Of a stretch of 64,000 nt of DNA, positions 7,378-15,683 are shown in pieces. The translations under genes and the position numbers were made by a program. Below the pieces are notes generated by a model that had not been told where the DNA came from, did no database searches, and worked only from the letters and a program-made list of their open reading frames with translations. Where the stretch lies: assembly GCF_044466355.1 (NCBI RefSeq), contig NZ_JBITMQ010000003.1, positions 248,001 to 312,000 on the forward strand, written 5' to 3'. This DNA comes from Actinophytocola sp044466355. GTDB taxonomy: Bacteria; Actinomycetota; Actinomycetes; Mycobacteriales; Pseudonocardiaceae. Within the stretch, counting starts at the first letter, position 1. The number at the start of each line of letters is the position of its first letter.

Positions 7378-8139
7378 ATGAGCTACAAGGGCAACTTCAA
7401 GGTTTGGCGCGGTGACGCGGACGGCGGCGGCCTGGAGGACTACGTCGTCGAGGTCAACGAGGGTGAGGTCGTCCTCGACATCATCCACCGCCTGCAGGCC
7501 ACGCAGGCGCCGGACCTCGCCGTGCGCTGGAACTGCAAGGCGGGCAAGTGCGGCTCGTGTTCCGCTGAGATCAACGGCATGCCGCGGCTGATGTGCATGA
7601 CGCGCATGTCGGTGTTCTCCGAGTCGGAGACGATCACGGTCACGCCGCTGCGCACGTTCCCGGTGGTCCGCGACCTCGTCACCGACGTGTCGTACAACTA
7701 CCAGAAGGCGCGGGAGATCCCGTCCTTCGCGCCGCCGAAGAACCTCGGTCTCGGCGAGTACCGGATGAAGCAGCAGGACGTCGAGCGCTCGCAGGAGTTC
7801 CGCAAGTGCATCGAGTGCTTCCTGTGCCAGAACACCTGCCACGTCATCCGTGACCACGAGGAGAACAAGGAGCACTTCGCGGGCCCGCGTTTCCTCATGC
7901 GCGTCGCCGAACTGGACATGCACCCGCTCGACCAGGCGGACCGCGTGCGCGAGGCGCAGGAGGAGCACGGCCTCGGGTTCTGCAACATCACCAAGTGCTG
8001 CACCGAGGTGTGCCCCGAGCACATCAAGATCACCGACAACGCGCTGATCCCGATGAAGGAGCGCGTGGTCGACCGCAAGTACGACCCGGTGGTGTGGCTG
8101 GGCAACAAGCTGTTCCGCCGCAGCGGCAGCCGCCACTGA
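7378..8139 (+). CDS. sdhB: Succinate dehydrogenase iron-sulfur subunit
   Basis: It carries electrons from FAD to the membrane anchor. The 253-residue protein has the N-terminal ferredoxin cysteines CKAGKCGSC plus a later MCM cysteine, then the two C-terminal cluster motifs CIECFLCQNTC and CCTEVCPEH. ATG at 7378 (MSYKGNFKVWRGD) is preferred: it follows GAGGAGC closely, while the longer open frame upstream reads through a dispersed repeat. It is third in the sdhCAB operon and is followed by a strong terminator. Confidence 0.96.
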   Translation: MSYKGNFKVWRGDADGGGLEDYVVEVNEGEVVLDIIHRLQATQAPDLAVRWNCKAGKCGSCSAEINGMPRLMCMTRMSVFSESETITVTPLRTFPVVRDLVTDVSYNYQKAREIPSFAPPKNLGLGEYRMKQQDVERSQEFRKCIECFLCQNTCHVIRDHEENKEHFAGPRFLMRVAELDMHPLDQADRVREAQEEHGLGFCNITKCCTEVCPEHIKITDNALIPMKERVVDRKYDPVVWLGNKLFRRSGSRH

Positions 8140-8159
8140 GCACACACTGGGCACAGCTC

Positions 8160-8192
8160 ACCGGAGCCGCACGAACTTCGTGCGGCTCCGGT
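8160..8192 (+). terminator. Terminator of the sdh operon
   Basis: ACCGGAGCCGCA pairs with TGCGGCTCCGGT, extended by three more pairs towards a small loop, 20 bp after the sdhB stop. A second hairpin (8202-8208 with 8214-8220) follows, on the side facing the convergent merR gene. Confidence 0.8.
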
Positions 8193-8257
8193 GCTGTTTC
8201 CGCACGCGTTTCCCGCGTGCATCGGTTCCTTGGTGCGCCAGGCGCTCGCCTCGCGGA

Positions 8258-8626
8258 TCACCTGACGGGGCAGGGCACACCGTCCCGGAACGCGGTCGCC
8301 GACGCGATCGCCTCGTCCAGCCGGTCGCGGGTCTCGACGAGGTCGTGCACCTGCCGGTCGATGCGGGCGCGTTCGGTGCTCAGCAGCTCCAGCACGCCGT
8401 CGTGCACCTCGTTGTTCTCGAAGCACGGCAGCAGTTTCACGATCGTCTTGCTCGGCAGGCCGGCCGCGTACAGCATCTGGATCCACCGCACCCGGTCGAC
8501 CGCGGACTCGCGGTAGTGCCGCTGGCCGCTGGGGCTCCGCTCGGCGGTCAGCAGGTGGTTCTCCTCGTAGTAGCGCAGCGCCCGCACGCTCACCCCGGCG
8601 CGCTCCGCCAGTTCACCGATCCGCAC
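8258..8626 (-). CDS. MerR family transcriptional regulator
   Basis: A 122-residue MerR-type regulator with the winged helix-turn-helix at residues 1-70 (MRIGELAERAGVSVRALRYY, then HLLTAERSPSGQRHYRES) and a C-terminal coiled-coil dimerisation helix. It lacks the metal-binding cysteines of MerR/CueR: the only effector-side cysteines are CF near residue 89 and the tail CPV. It is therefore probably a small-molecule-responsive or orphan member. It is divergent from the short-chain dehydrogenase at 8683, and a classical MerR spacer palindrome lies between them, so it probably activates that gene. Confidence 0.9.
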   Translation of the reverse strand: MRIGELAERAGVSVRALRYYEENHLLTAERSPSGQRHYRESAVDRVRWIQMLYAAGLPSKTIVKLLPCFENNEVHDGVLELLSTERARIDRQVHDLVETRDRLDEAIASATAFRDGVPCPVR

Positions 8627-8643
8627 GAGTGGCTCCCATCACC

Positions 8644-8675
8644 TTGCCCCTGACGTCAACGTCAGGTTTTAGCGT
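8644..8675 (+). promoter_or_regulatory. MerR-type promoter/operator of the SDR gene
   Basis: A -35-like TTGCCC and a -10-like TAGCGT are separated by 20 bp. That is longer than the usual 17 and typical of MerR-activated promoters. The spacer holds the perfect palindrome CCTGACGTCAACGTCAGG (8649-8666). Confidence 0.75.
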
Positions 8676-8682
8676 AGTTCCC

Positions 8683-9381
8683 ATGAAGATCAACGACTCC
8701 GTCGCACTCGTCACAGGCGCCAACCGCGGCCTCGGCAGGCACTTCGCCGAACAGCTCCTGCGCCGCGGCGCGAAGGTCTACGCGACCGCGCGCCGCCCGG
8801 AACTCGTCGACCTGCCGGGCGTGACCGTCCTGTCGCTGGACGTCACCGACCAGGACTCGATCGCCGCGGCGGCCGCATCGGCACCCGACGTGAACCTGCT
8901 GGTGAACAACGCGGGCTCCAACACCTACCAGAACCTGGTCGCCGGTGACCGCGACAGGATCCGCCTGGACATGGACACGCACTACTTCGGCACCCTGGAC
9001 GTGGTGCGTGCGTTCGCACCGATGCTCGCCACGAACGGCGGCGGCGCGATCCTGAACGTGCTGTCGGCCCTGACGTGGTACGCCGTCGACGGCGCGGGCT
9101 CCTACAGCGCGGCCAAGTCCGCACAGTGGGGCCTGACCAACTCGGTCCGCCTCGAACTCGCCGCCCAGGGCACCGCGGTCACGGGCCTGCACCTGTCCAG
9201 CACCGACACCGACATGGTGGCCGCGTTCGACATCCCCAAGAGCGACCCGGCGAAGATCGTGGCGATCGCGCTCGACGGGGTCGAGGCCGGCCTGCACGAG
9301 ATCCTCGCCGACAGCGACACCGAGGCGGTCAAGGCCGCGCTCGCGGGCGACCTCACCGCGCTCTACCCGCGGCTCGGCTAG
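8683..9381 (+). CDS. Short-chain dehydrogenase/reductase
   Basis: A 232-residue classical SDR, an NAD(P)-dependent oxidoreductase. It has the cofactor motif TGANRGLGRHFAE near residue 12, NNAG near 79, a catalytic serine around residue 125 and YSAAK (catalytic Tyr and Lys) near 138. The substrate cannot be told from sequence. The ATG at 8683 is chosen because the longer frame would run through the MerR operator. It is divergent from the merR gene and convergent, with a 4-bp overlap, with the methyltransferase downstream. Confidence 0.9.
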   Translation: MKINDSVALVTGANRGLGRHFAEQLLRRGAKVYATARRPELVDLPGVTVLSLDVTDQDSIAAAAASAPDVNLLVNNAGSNTYQNLVAGDRDRIRLDMDTHYFGTLDVVRAFAPMLATNGGGAILNVLSALTWYAVDGAGSYSAAKSAQWGLTNSVRLELAAQGTAVTGLHLSSTDTDMVAAFDIPKSDPAKIVAIALDGVEAGLHEILADSDTEAVKAALAGDLTALYPRLG

Positions 9382-10010
9382 GCGGGTTTCCTGGCCAGCA
9401 GGAACGCCTGACCGGTCAGCTCGCCCTCCTGGGCCTCGCGGACCGTGGTGACGTGCACCGGTACGCCCGCGTCGGCCAGCAGTGCCGCCATGCGGTCCGG
9501 GCGGCGCCGGTGGAAGACCAGGTCCAGGTCGTGCCCGAGCGCGGACGTCAGATGGCGCGGCTGGTCACCCACCTGGAAGCCCAGCATGAGGTGCCCGCCC
9601 GGCCGCAGTACGCGGGCCAGCTCCGACAACGCGGTCGGCAGCTCCTCGTCCGGCACGTGGATCGTCGAGTACCACGCCACGACACCCGCGAACGCGGCGT
9701 CGGCGTGGGGGAGCGCCAGCATCGACGCCTCCGCGAAGTTCACGTCCGGGCAGGTCCGCCGCGCGACGTCCAGCATCCCCGGCGACAGGTCCACGCCCGC
9801 GATGTCCACACCGAGACGGTGGAGGTGGGCGGTCACCAGGCCGGTGCCGCAGCCGACGTCGAGCACGGGCCCGGCCACCAGCGACGCGAACAGGCCCAGC
9901 ACCGCGCCCTCCACGGGCTGGCGGGCCATCTCCGCGAGGCCGTACTCGTGGTAGTCGGCGGCCACCCGATCGTACGAGGACCGGGTGGCCGCCAGGAAAT
10001 CAGTTGCCAC
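9378..10010 (-). CDS. Class I SAM-dependent methyltransferase
   Basis: A Rossmann-fold methyltransferase with motif I LDVGCGTGLVTAHL, the acidic SAM ribose-binding segment IAGVDLSPGMLDVA, and ALPHADAAFAGVVAWYSTIH as motifs II/III. The substrate is unknown. It resembles the general UbiE/phospholipid-type small-molecule methyltransferases. The start is uncertain: GTG at 10010 (VATDFLAATRSSYDRVAADY) is chosen. The frame extends to a GTG at 10058, deep inside the preceding permease gene. It is the last gene of the run that starts with the gluABCD-type genes, overlapping gluD by 11 bp. Confidence 0.8.
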   Translation of the reverse strand: MATDFLAATRSSYDRVAADYHEYGLAEMARQPVEGAVLGLFASLVAGPVLDVGCGTGLVTAHLHRLGVDIAGVDLSPGMLDVARRTCPDVNFAEASMLALPHADAAFAGVVAWYSTIHVPDEELPTALSELARVLRPGGHLMLGFQVGDQPRHLTSALGHDLDLVFHRRRPDRMAALLADAGVPVHVTTVREAQEGELTGQAFLLARKPA

Positions 10011-10881
10011 TCGTCCGTCCGGCCAGGCCCGCGGCTTCGAGCTCCCTTGAGGGGCCACCTTCCAGCTCGATGTGCTTCTTGCTGCGCCGCTCCCGCTTCT
10101 GCAGGTAGTTCGCGAGCCACGTCAGCAGCAGGCACAGGCCGATGTAGATCGCGGCCACGACCAGCGCGGTCGGCACGAACGGCCTGCTGAACAGCCCGTC
10201 ACCGCCGATGCGCTGCGCGAACCGCAGCAGCTCCTCGTAGGTGATGAGGAAGCCGAGCGCGGTGTCCTTCAGCAGCACGACCAGCTGGCTGATGATCGTC
10301 GGCATCATCGACCGCAGCGCCTGCGGCAGCAGGATAAGGACCATCACCTGCGTCTTGCGCATGCCGAGCGCGTACGCGGCTTCGGCCTGCCCGCGCGGCA
10401 GCGCCTGGATGCCCGCGCGGAACACCTCCGCGAGCACCGAGCCGTTGTAGAGCATGAGACCCAGCACCACGGCCATGTACGGCGACATCCGGATGCCGAC
10501 CGAGGGCAGGCCGTAGTAGAAGAGGAACATCAGGATCAGCAGCGGGACGGCGCGGAAAAGCTCCACGACGAAGCCGGAGACCATCCGCACCGACTTGTGG
10601 TCCGACAGCCTGCCCGCGGCGAAGATCGCACCGAACAGAAGGGCCAGCACGGCGCCCAGCGCGAACGCCTGCAACGTCGCCAGGACCGCCGAGATCAGGT
10701 CCTCCTGGATCTGCGTGTACTGGATCCACTCCCACTTGCGGGCGGTGAACTGGCCGCTGTCGTAGAAGCGCCAGCCGACGTAGGCGACGATTCCGACCAG
10801 CACCAGGATGCCGAGCCCGGCGAAGATCCGGTGGCGCGCACGAGCGCGGGGCCCTGGGGTGTCAAAAAGGACGTTGCTCAT
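10000..10881 (-). CDS. gluD: Amino-acid ABC transporter permease (GluD type)
   Basis: A 293-residue membrane permease of the His/Glu/Gln ABC import family. It has an N-terminal cytoplasmic stretch, a helix near residues 20-40 and a C-terminal permease domain with the coupling-loop signature around GQAEAAYALGMRKTQVMVLI. It ends in a charged tail. It overlaps the upstream permease gluC by 4 bp (ATGA), showing translational coupling. With gluA, gluB and gluC it should form an importer for glutamate or a related polar amino acid. The exact substrate is inferred from operon order. Confidence 0.88.
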   Translation of the reverse strand: MSNVLFDTPGPRARARHRIFAGLGILVLVGIVAYVGWRFYDSGQFTARKWEWIQYTQIQEDLISAVLATLQAFALGAVLALLFGAIFAAGRLSDHKSVRMVSGFVVELFRAVPLLILMFLFYYGLPSVGIRMSPYMAVVLGLMLYNGSVLAEVFRAGIQALPRGQAEAAYALGMRKTQVMVLILLPQALRSMMPTIISQLVVLLKDTALGFLITYEELLRFAQRIGGDGLFSRPFVPTALVVAAIYIGLCLLLTWLANYLQKRERRSKKHIELEGGPSRELEAAGLAGRTSGN

Positions 10882-11525
10882 CGGGCGACGCTCCAACGCT
10901 TCTCGAGGGTCCGCTGCACCAGCGTGAGCACCATGACCAGGACGATGAAGCCCAGTGACACCCACAGGAGGCCGACCAGCTGGTTCTCGCCGTCGTCCGA
11001 GAGGACGGACCGGATGCGGCCCGCCTCCGCGACGGAGAAACCGGCGGCGATCGTGGTGTTCTTCAGCAGGGCGATCAGCGTGCTCACCAGCGGCGGCACC
11101 ACCGACCGCAGCGCCTGCGGCAGGATGATCTGCGACAGCGACTGACCGAACGTCAGGCCGAGCGCGCGGGCGGCCTCCGCCTGACCGAGCGGCACCGTGT
11201 TGATGCCGGACCGCACGACCTCGCAGATGAACGCCGACGTGTAGAACGACAGCGCGACCACCGCGGCGGTGAAGAAGGACATCTCGATGATGTCCAGGTA
11301 CGGGTAGGCGAAGACGAAGAACAGGAACACCAGCGTCAGCGGGGTGTTCCGCACGACGGTGACGTAGAGGGTGCCGGCCGCCCGGAACACCGGCACGGGG
11401 CTGACCCGCAGCATCGCCAGGATCACGCCGAAGACCAGCGACGCGACGCCGGCAAGCAGGAACAACTCGATCGTGGTGAGGAAGCCGTCGCGGAACAACG
11501 GCCAGTAGTCGATCAGTATGTTCAT
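10878..11525 (-). CDS. gluC: Amino-acid ABC transporter permease (GluC type)
   Basis: A 215-residue inner-membrane permease of the polar amino-acid ABC family with about five helices. The typical loop GQAEAARALGLTFGQSLSQI contacts the ATPase. It pairs with gluD as a heterodimeric channel. It lies downstream of the binding-protein gene gluB, separated by an 18-bp perfect hairpin, and overlaps gluD by 4 bp. Confidence 0.9.
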   Translation of the reverse strand: MNILIDYWPLFRDGFLTTIELFLLAGVASLVFGVILAMLRVSPVPVFRAAGTLYVTVVRNTPLTLVFLFFVFAYPYLDIIEMSFFTAAVVALSFYTSAFICEVVRSGINTVPLGQAEAARALGLTFGQSLSQIILPQALRSVVPPLVSTLIALLKNTTIAAGFSVAEAGRIRSVLSDDGENQLVGLLWVSLGFIVLVMVLTLVQRTLEKRWSVAR

Positions 11526-11561
11526 CGGGCCTTCCCCGCCGGTGGTTGTTGGTTTGGTTAC

Positions 11562-11601
11562 GACTGTGGGTGGTCACCCACGCGGGTGACCACCCACAGT
11601 C
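11562..11601 (-). terminator. Strong intercistronic hairpin between gluB and gluC
   Basis: An 18-bp perfect inverted repeat (GACTGTGGGTGGTCACCC and its complement) with a 4-base loop lies between the gluB stop and the gluC start. No T-tract follows on the minus strand. It is therefore more likely a partial terminator or 3'-end stabiliser that raises binding protein over permease than a full stop. Confidence 0.7.
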
Positions 11602-11610
11602 AGGGTCGGA

Positions 11611-12531
11611 TCAGTAGCGGTCGATCGTCGGCTTCTCGGCCGTCGAGCCCGACTTGCCGAGCGTGCTGTCGTAGATGCTCTGCCAGGTGCCGTCGGAGAG
11701 GGCGGCCTCGAGGATGTCGTTCACCTTGTCCCGCAGGGCCTTGTCGTCCTTCGGCAGGCCGACGCCGTACGGCTCCTCGGAGAAGGTCTCACCGATGACC
11801 TTCAGCGCGTCCGGGTCCTGCGCGGCGAAGCCCTTCAGGATGGCGTCGTCGGTCGTGACCGCGTCGACCTCCTTGGTCAGCAGCTTGTCGACGCACTGCG
11901 AGTAGCCCTGGAACTCGACGATGTTGCTGGGCTCGGTCAGAGCCTCGTCGCGGATGCGCTGGATCGGCGTGGAGCCGGTCACCGAGCAGACCTTCTTGCC
12001 CTTCAGGGTGTCCTTGCCCTTGATCGTCTCTTCGTCCTTGCGGACCAGCAGGTCCTGGCCGGCCACGAAGTACGGGCCCGCGAAGGAGATCTGCTGCTTG
12101 CGCTTGTCGTTGATCGTGTAGGTGCCGACGTAGTAGTCGACGGTGCCGTTGGTGATGGCGGCCTCACGACCGGCGGACTGCACGGTCTTGTACTCGATCT
12201 TGTCCTCGCCGAAGCCCAGCTTCGCGGCGATCAGGCGCGCGATCTCGATGTCGAAACCGGAGTACTCGCCCGTGGTCGGGTCCTTGTAACCCAGGCCCGG
12301 CTGGTCCTCCTTGACGCCGATGACGACCTTGCCGTTCTGCTTCATCCGGTCGAACGTCGGGGAGCCTTCGACCGTGACGTCCGTTTCCACCGCCGCCGTG
12401 GTCGACGGGCCACCGCCGGTCACGTTGTCGGACGGCGCGCCCTCCTTGCCGCACGCCGTCAGGGCGAGGCCACCGACCAGCAGCCCGATCGCGAGGGAAC
12501 GAACCCTCAGCGCTGCATTACCCACTGCCAC
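11611..12531 (-). CDS. gluB: Glutamate-type ABC transporter substrate-binding lipoprotein
   Basis: A 306-residue periplasmic-binding-protein-fold lipoprotein. The signal peptide ends in the lipobox LTAC near residues 24-27, followed by an acidic/Thr-rich tether. The binding domain has the family-3 solute-binding signature (GYKDPTTGEYSGFDIEIARL). It captures the amino acid outside the membrane and delivers it to gluCD. The GTG start at 12531 has GGAG at good spacing. It lies between the ATPase gene gluA and the permeases, as in the corynebacterial gluABCD operon. Confidence 0.92.
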   Translation of the reverse strand: MAVGNAALRVRSLAIGLLVGGLALTACGKEGAPSDNVTGGGPSTTAAVETDVTVEGSPTFDRMKQNGKVVIGVKEDQPGLGYKDPTTGEYSGFDIEIARLIAAKLGFGEDKIEYKTVQSAGREAAITNGTVDYYVGTYTINDKRKQQISFAGPYFVAGQDLLVRKDEETIKGKDTLKGKKVCSVTGSTPIQRIRDEALTEPSNIVEFQGYSQCVDKLLTKEVDAVTTDDAILKGFAAQDPDALKVIGETFSEEPYGVGLPKDDKALRDKVNDILEAALSDGTWQSIYDSTLGKSGSTAEKPTIDRY

Positions 12532-12588
12532 TTCACTCCTGCTCTAGTTGGTCACGCGGCGCGGGGCGAAACACGCCGCTCGGGGTCC

Positions 12589-13344
12589 TCAGTGTGTGAG
12601 GATCTTGCCAAGGAAATCCTTCGCCCTGTTCGACTTCGGCGCCGAGAAGAACTCCTTGGGGGTGGAGTCCTCGACGATCTCACCGTCCGCCATGAACACC
12701 ACCCGGTGCGCCGCGTTGCGCGCGAAACCCATCTCGTGGGTGACGACCAGCATCGTCATGCCCTCCTCCGCGAGGGTGGTCATGACGTCGAGCACTTCGT
12801 TGATCATTTCCGGGTCGAGCGCCGAGGTGGGCTCGTCGAAGAGCATGACCTTGGGCTTCATGGCGAGCGCCCGCGCGATCGCGGCCCGCTGCTGCTGGCC
12901 GCCGGAGAGCTGAGCAGGGTACTTCTGCGCCTGGTTGGCGATGCCGACGCGTTCGAGGAGTTCCATCGCCGTGCGCTTGGCCTCCGGCTGCGCGGTCTTG
13001 CGCACCTTCACCGGCGCCAGCATCACGTTGTCGAGGATCGACTTGTGGGCGAAGAGGTTGAACGACTGGAAGACCATCCCGACGTCCGCGCGCAGGCTCG
13101 CCAGCTCCTTGCCCTCGGCGGGCAGGGGCTTGCCGTCGATCTCGATCAGCCCGGAGTTGATCGGTTCGAGGCGGTTGATCGCACGGCACAGGGTCGACTT
13201 GCCGGACCCGGACGGCCCGAGCACCACGACCACCTGTCCACGCGGCACCTCGATGTTGATGTTCTTGAGCACGTGGAGCTGTCCGAAGTACTTGTCCACC
13301 TCCACCATGCGGATCATGGGGGTGTCGGTAGCCGCTTCGGTCAT
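12589..13344 (-). CDS. gluA: Amino-acid ABC transporter ATP-binding protein
   Basis: A 251-residue ABC ATPase with Walker A GPSGSGKST, Q-loop VFQSFNLF, signature LSGGQQQRAAIARA, Walker B VMLFDEPTSALDPE and H-loop VVTHE. It matches the GlnQ/GluA group that powers polar amino-acid import. The ATG is preceded by GGAGG; a TTG one codon upstream is an alternative. It is the first gene of the minus-strand transporter operon and is divergent from miaB. Confidence 0.94.
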   Translation of the reverse strand: MTEAATDTPMIRMVEVDKYFGQLHVLKNINIEVPRGQVVVVLGPSGSGKSTLCRAINRLEPINSGLIEIDGKPLPAEGKELASLRADVGMVFQSFNLFAHKSILDNVMLAPVKVRKTAQPEAKRTAMELLERVGIANQAQKYPAQLSGGQQQRAAIARALAMKPKVMLFDEPTSALDPEMINEVLDVMTTLAEEGMTMLVVTHEMGFARNAAHRVVFMADGEIVEDSTPKEFFSAPKSNRAKDFLGKILTH

Positions 13345-13491
13345 CAATCCTCCAACGAGCGCGGGTACGTCAGGCGTGCTGAGGGTAGCGGCCCGGTAAT
13401 GGGCGAAACCTACCGCTACCGGATATGAAGTTCATCCAGATCGACCACCGACAAGGTCTCAATGCGGTCACGCGTACCCTCGGTCACTGAG

Positions 13492-14973
13492 ATGAGCACT
13501 CGCACCTACCAGGTACGCACGTTCGGTTGTCAGATGAACGTGCACGACTCCGAGCGGCTGGCCGGCCTGCTCGAAGACGCTGGTTACGCGCCGGCCGAGG
13601 CCGATGGCGTGCCCGACGTCGTCGTGCTGAACACGTGCGCCGTCCGCGAGAACGCCGACAACAAGTTGTACGGCAACCTTGGCCACTTGCGGCCAACCAA
13701 GATCGCGAACCCCGGCATGCAGATCGCCGTCGGCGGCTGCCTCGCGCAGAAGGACCGCGGCGACATCGTCAAGAAGGCGCCATGGGTGGACGTCGTGTTC
13801 GGCACCCACAACATCGGCGCGCTTCCGGTGTTGCTCGAACGTGCGCGGCACAACGCGGAGGCCCAGGTCGAGATCCTGGAGTCGCTCGAGACGTTCCCGT
13901 CGACGCTGCCCGCCCGCCGCGACTCGGCCCACTCGGGCTGGGTGTCGGTGTCGGTGGGGTGCAACAACACCTGCACGTTCTGCATCGTGCCGTCGTTGCG
14001 CGGCAAGGAGAAGGACCGCCGCCCGGGTGACGTGCTGGCCGAGGTGCAGGCGTTGGTCGCGGAGGGTGTTCTCGAAGTCACGCTGCTGGGTCAGAACGTG
14101 AACTCCTACGGCGTCGAGTTCGGCGACCGGTTCGCGTTCGGCAAGCTGCTGCGGGCGTGCGGGGAGATCGAGGGCCTGGAGCGCGTGCGGTTCACCTCGC
14201 CGCACCCGAAGGACTTCACCTCCGACGTCATCGCCGCGATGGCCGAGACGCCGAACGTGTGCCACCAGCTGCACATGCCGCTGCAGTCCGGATCGGACCG
14301 GGTGCTGAAGGCGATGCGCCGGTCCTACCGCCAGGCGCGGTACCTGTCGATCATCGACGAGGTCCGTGCCGCGATGCCGGACGCCGCCATCACGACCGAC
14401 ATCATCGTGGGCTTCCCCGGCGAGACCGAGGAGGACTTCGAGGAGACGCTGAACGTGGTGCGGGCCGCGAAGTTCTCGTCGGCTTTCACGTTCCAGTACT
14501 CCAAGCGCCCCGGCACGCCCGCCGCGTCGCTGCCGGACCAGCTGCCGAAGGCCGTGGTCCAGGACCGCTTCGACCGGCTGATCGCCGTGCAGGAGGAGGT
14601 GTCCTGGGCCGCGAACAAGGCGCTGGTCGGCAAGCGGGTCGAGGTGCTGGTGTCCACGGGCGAGGGCCGCAAGGACGCCGACACCCGGCGTCTGTCCGGC
14701 CGCGCCCGCGACGGTCGGCTGGTGCACTTCGCGCCCGGCGACGCCGGCGTCCGGCCGGGTGACGTGGTGGAGACCGTGATCACCTACGGCGCGCCGCACC
14801 ACCTGGTGGCCGACGGGCCGCTGGTGTCGCACCGGCGTACCCGTGCGGGTGACAACCATGAGGAGGGCGTGCGGCCCCGCACGTCCGGTGTCGGGCTGGG
14901 TCTGCCGTCGTTCGGTCCGCCCTCAGTGACGAGTCAGTCGAGTGAACCGGTGGGTGGATGCGCAGTCCGATGA
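13492..14973 (+). CDS. miaB: tRNA-2-methylthio-N6-dimethylallyladenosine synthase MiaB
   Basis: A radical-SAM methylthiotransferase that adds the 2-methylthio group to i6A37 in tRNAs reading UNN codons, acting after MiaA. The N-terminal UPF0004 cluster cysteines lie in TFGCQMN, LNTCAVREN and GGCLAQK. The radical-SAM motif is CNNTCTFCIVP. A TRAM-like domain follows. A long disordered C-terminal tail with charged and Gly/Ser segments is variable in actinobacteria. ATG 13492 (MSTRTYQVRTFGCQMN) fits family starts. ATG 13462 is in frame with AAGG upstream and cannot be excluded. Confidence 0.93.
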   Translation: MSTRTYQVRTFGCQMNVHDSERLAGLLEDAGYAPAEADGVPDVVVLNTCAVRENADNKLYGNLGHLRPTKIANPGMQIAVGGCLAQKDRGDIVKKAPWVDVVFGTHNIGALPVLLERARHNAEAQVEILESLETFPSTLPARRDSAHSGWVSVSVGCNNTCTFCIVPSLRGKEKDRRPGDVLAEVQALVAEGVLEVTLLGQNVNSYGVEFGDRFAFGKLLRACGEIEGLERVRFTSPHPKDFTSDVIAAMAETPNVCHQLHMPLQSGSDRVLKAMRRSYRQARYLSIIDEVRAAMPDAAITTDIIVGFPGETEEDFEETLNVVRAAKFSSAFTFQYSKRPGTPAASLPDQLPKAVVQDRFDRLIAVQEEVSWAANKALVGKRVEVLVSTGEGRKDADTRRLSGRARDGRLVHFAPGDAGVRPGDVVETVITYGAPHHLVADGPLVSHRRTRAGDNHEEGVRPRTSGVGLGLPSFGPPSVTSQSSEPVGGCAVR

Positions 14974-15422
14974 CCGAATCCGACGACGAGATGCGCGAGG
15001 AGATCGACGAGGTCGGTCGCCGCGTCGCACGGACGGTCGAGCTGGGTGGCCGCGCGGTCGTCGTCGCGGTGGCCGTGTTCGTCCTGCTGATCGGGCTGAT
15101 CCTGCCGTGGATGAACGGGGCCTCCGGCCTCGACGTGCTGATCGGCCAGGAGAGCGGCAAGGCGTCCATGGTCCCGCGCCTGTTCGCGGCGACGGCGGTG
15201 CTGTTCGGCGTGCTCACGTCGGCTCTGGCACTGACCACCCGGCGCTGGTTCTTCACCTGGGTCGGCGCGGCGGGCGGCTGGTTCGCCTCCGTCGACGGCG
15301 TCCTCGCGATCTGGTCCCGCCAGTCCTCCGGCACCGACGTGGGCATCGGCCTGGTCATCGCGGAGATCGCCATGGTCGCCATCGCCATCCAGTGGTTCCG
15401 CACCGCCGCCTCCCGCACGTAA
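14970..15422 (+). CDS. Conserved actinobacterial membrane protein (Rv2732c-like)
   Basis: About 150 residues with four hydrophobic helices, starting with an acidic, charged N-terminus (MTESDDEMREEIDEVGRRVA). It overlaps the miaB stop by 4 bp (ATGA), so it is translationally coupled to miaB. The position directly after miaB matches the mycobacterial gene Rv2732c. Function is unknown. A second ATG 12 bp upstream is possible. Downstream lies the repeat and assembly-gap region, then a convergent gene. Confidence 0.82.
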   Translation: MTESDDEMREEIDEVGRRVARTVELGGRAVVVAVAVFVLLIGLILPWMNGASGLDVLIGQESGKASMVPRLFAATAVLFGVLTSALALTTRRWFFTWVGAAGGWFASVDGVLAIWSRQSSGTDVGIGLVIAEIAMVAIAIQWFRTAASRT

Positions 15423-15426
15423 CCCC

Positions 15427-15506
15427 GCGAGTCGCGCGCCAAAACACCGCGAGTCGCGCGCCAAAACACCGCGAGTCGCGCGCCAAAACACCGCGAGTCG
15501 CGCTCC
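15427..15506 (+). repeat. 22-bp tandem repeat, 3.6 copies, left arm of an inverted structure
   Basis: Three perfect copies of GCGAGTCGCGCGCCAAAACA plus CC, then a partial copy. On the far side of the sequence gap, reverse-complement versions of the GCGAGTCGCG core occur at about 15705-15740. The two arms face each other between convergent genes and would form a large hairpin. Confidence 0.85.
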
Positions 15507-15524
15507 CAGGCATACCGAGTTGTG

Positions 15525-15683
15525 GGGGGGGGGGGGGGGGCCCGGGGGGGGGGGGGGGGGGGAAACGCCCACACAAAGGGGGCCGGAGCGCGCGNNNNNN
15601 NNNNCCCGCCCCGCCCCCCCCCCCTCTCCCGGGGGGGGGGGGGGGCGCCGCCCCCCCCCCCCGCGCCCCCCCCCCCCCCCCCC
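15525..15683. other. Assembly gap with flanking homopolymer artefact
   Basis: Ten N bases (15595-15604) mark a scaffold gap. It is bordered by implausible runs of G on the left and C on the right. The sequence entering the gap on the left (ending GAGTTGTGGGG) is repeated on the opposite strand on the right. The homopolymers are probably base-calling failures inside a stable hairpin. Open frames crossing this stretch are meaningless. The true length is unknown. Confidence 0.85.

Noticed and set aside
15427..15506. Regular 22-bp repeats as a CRISPR array
   Set aside because: The repeats are directly adjacent with no spacers, and there are no cas genes in the window.
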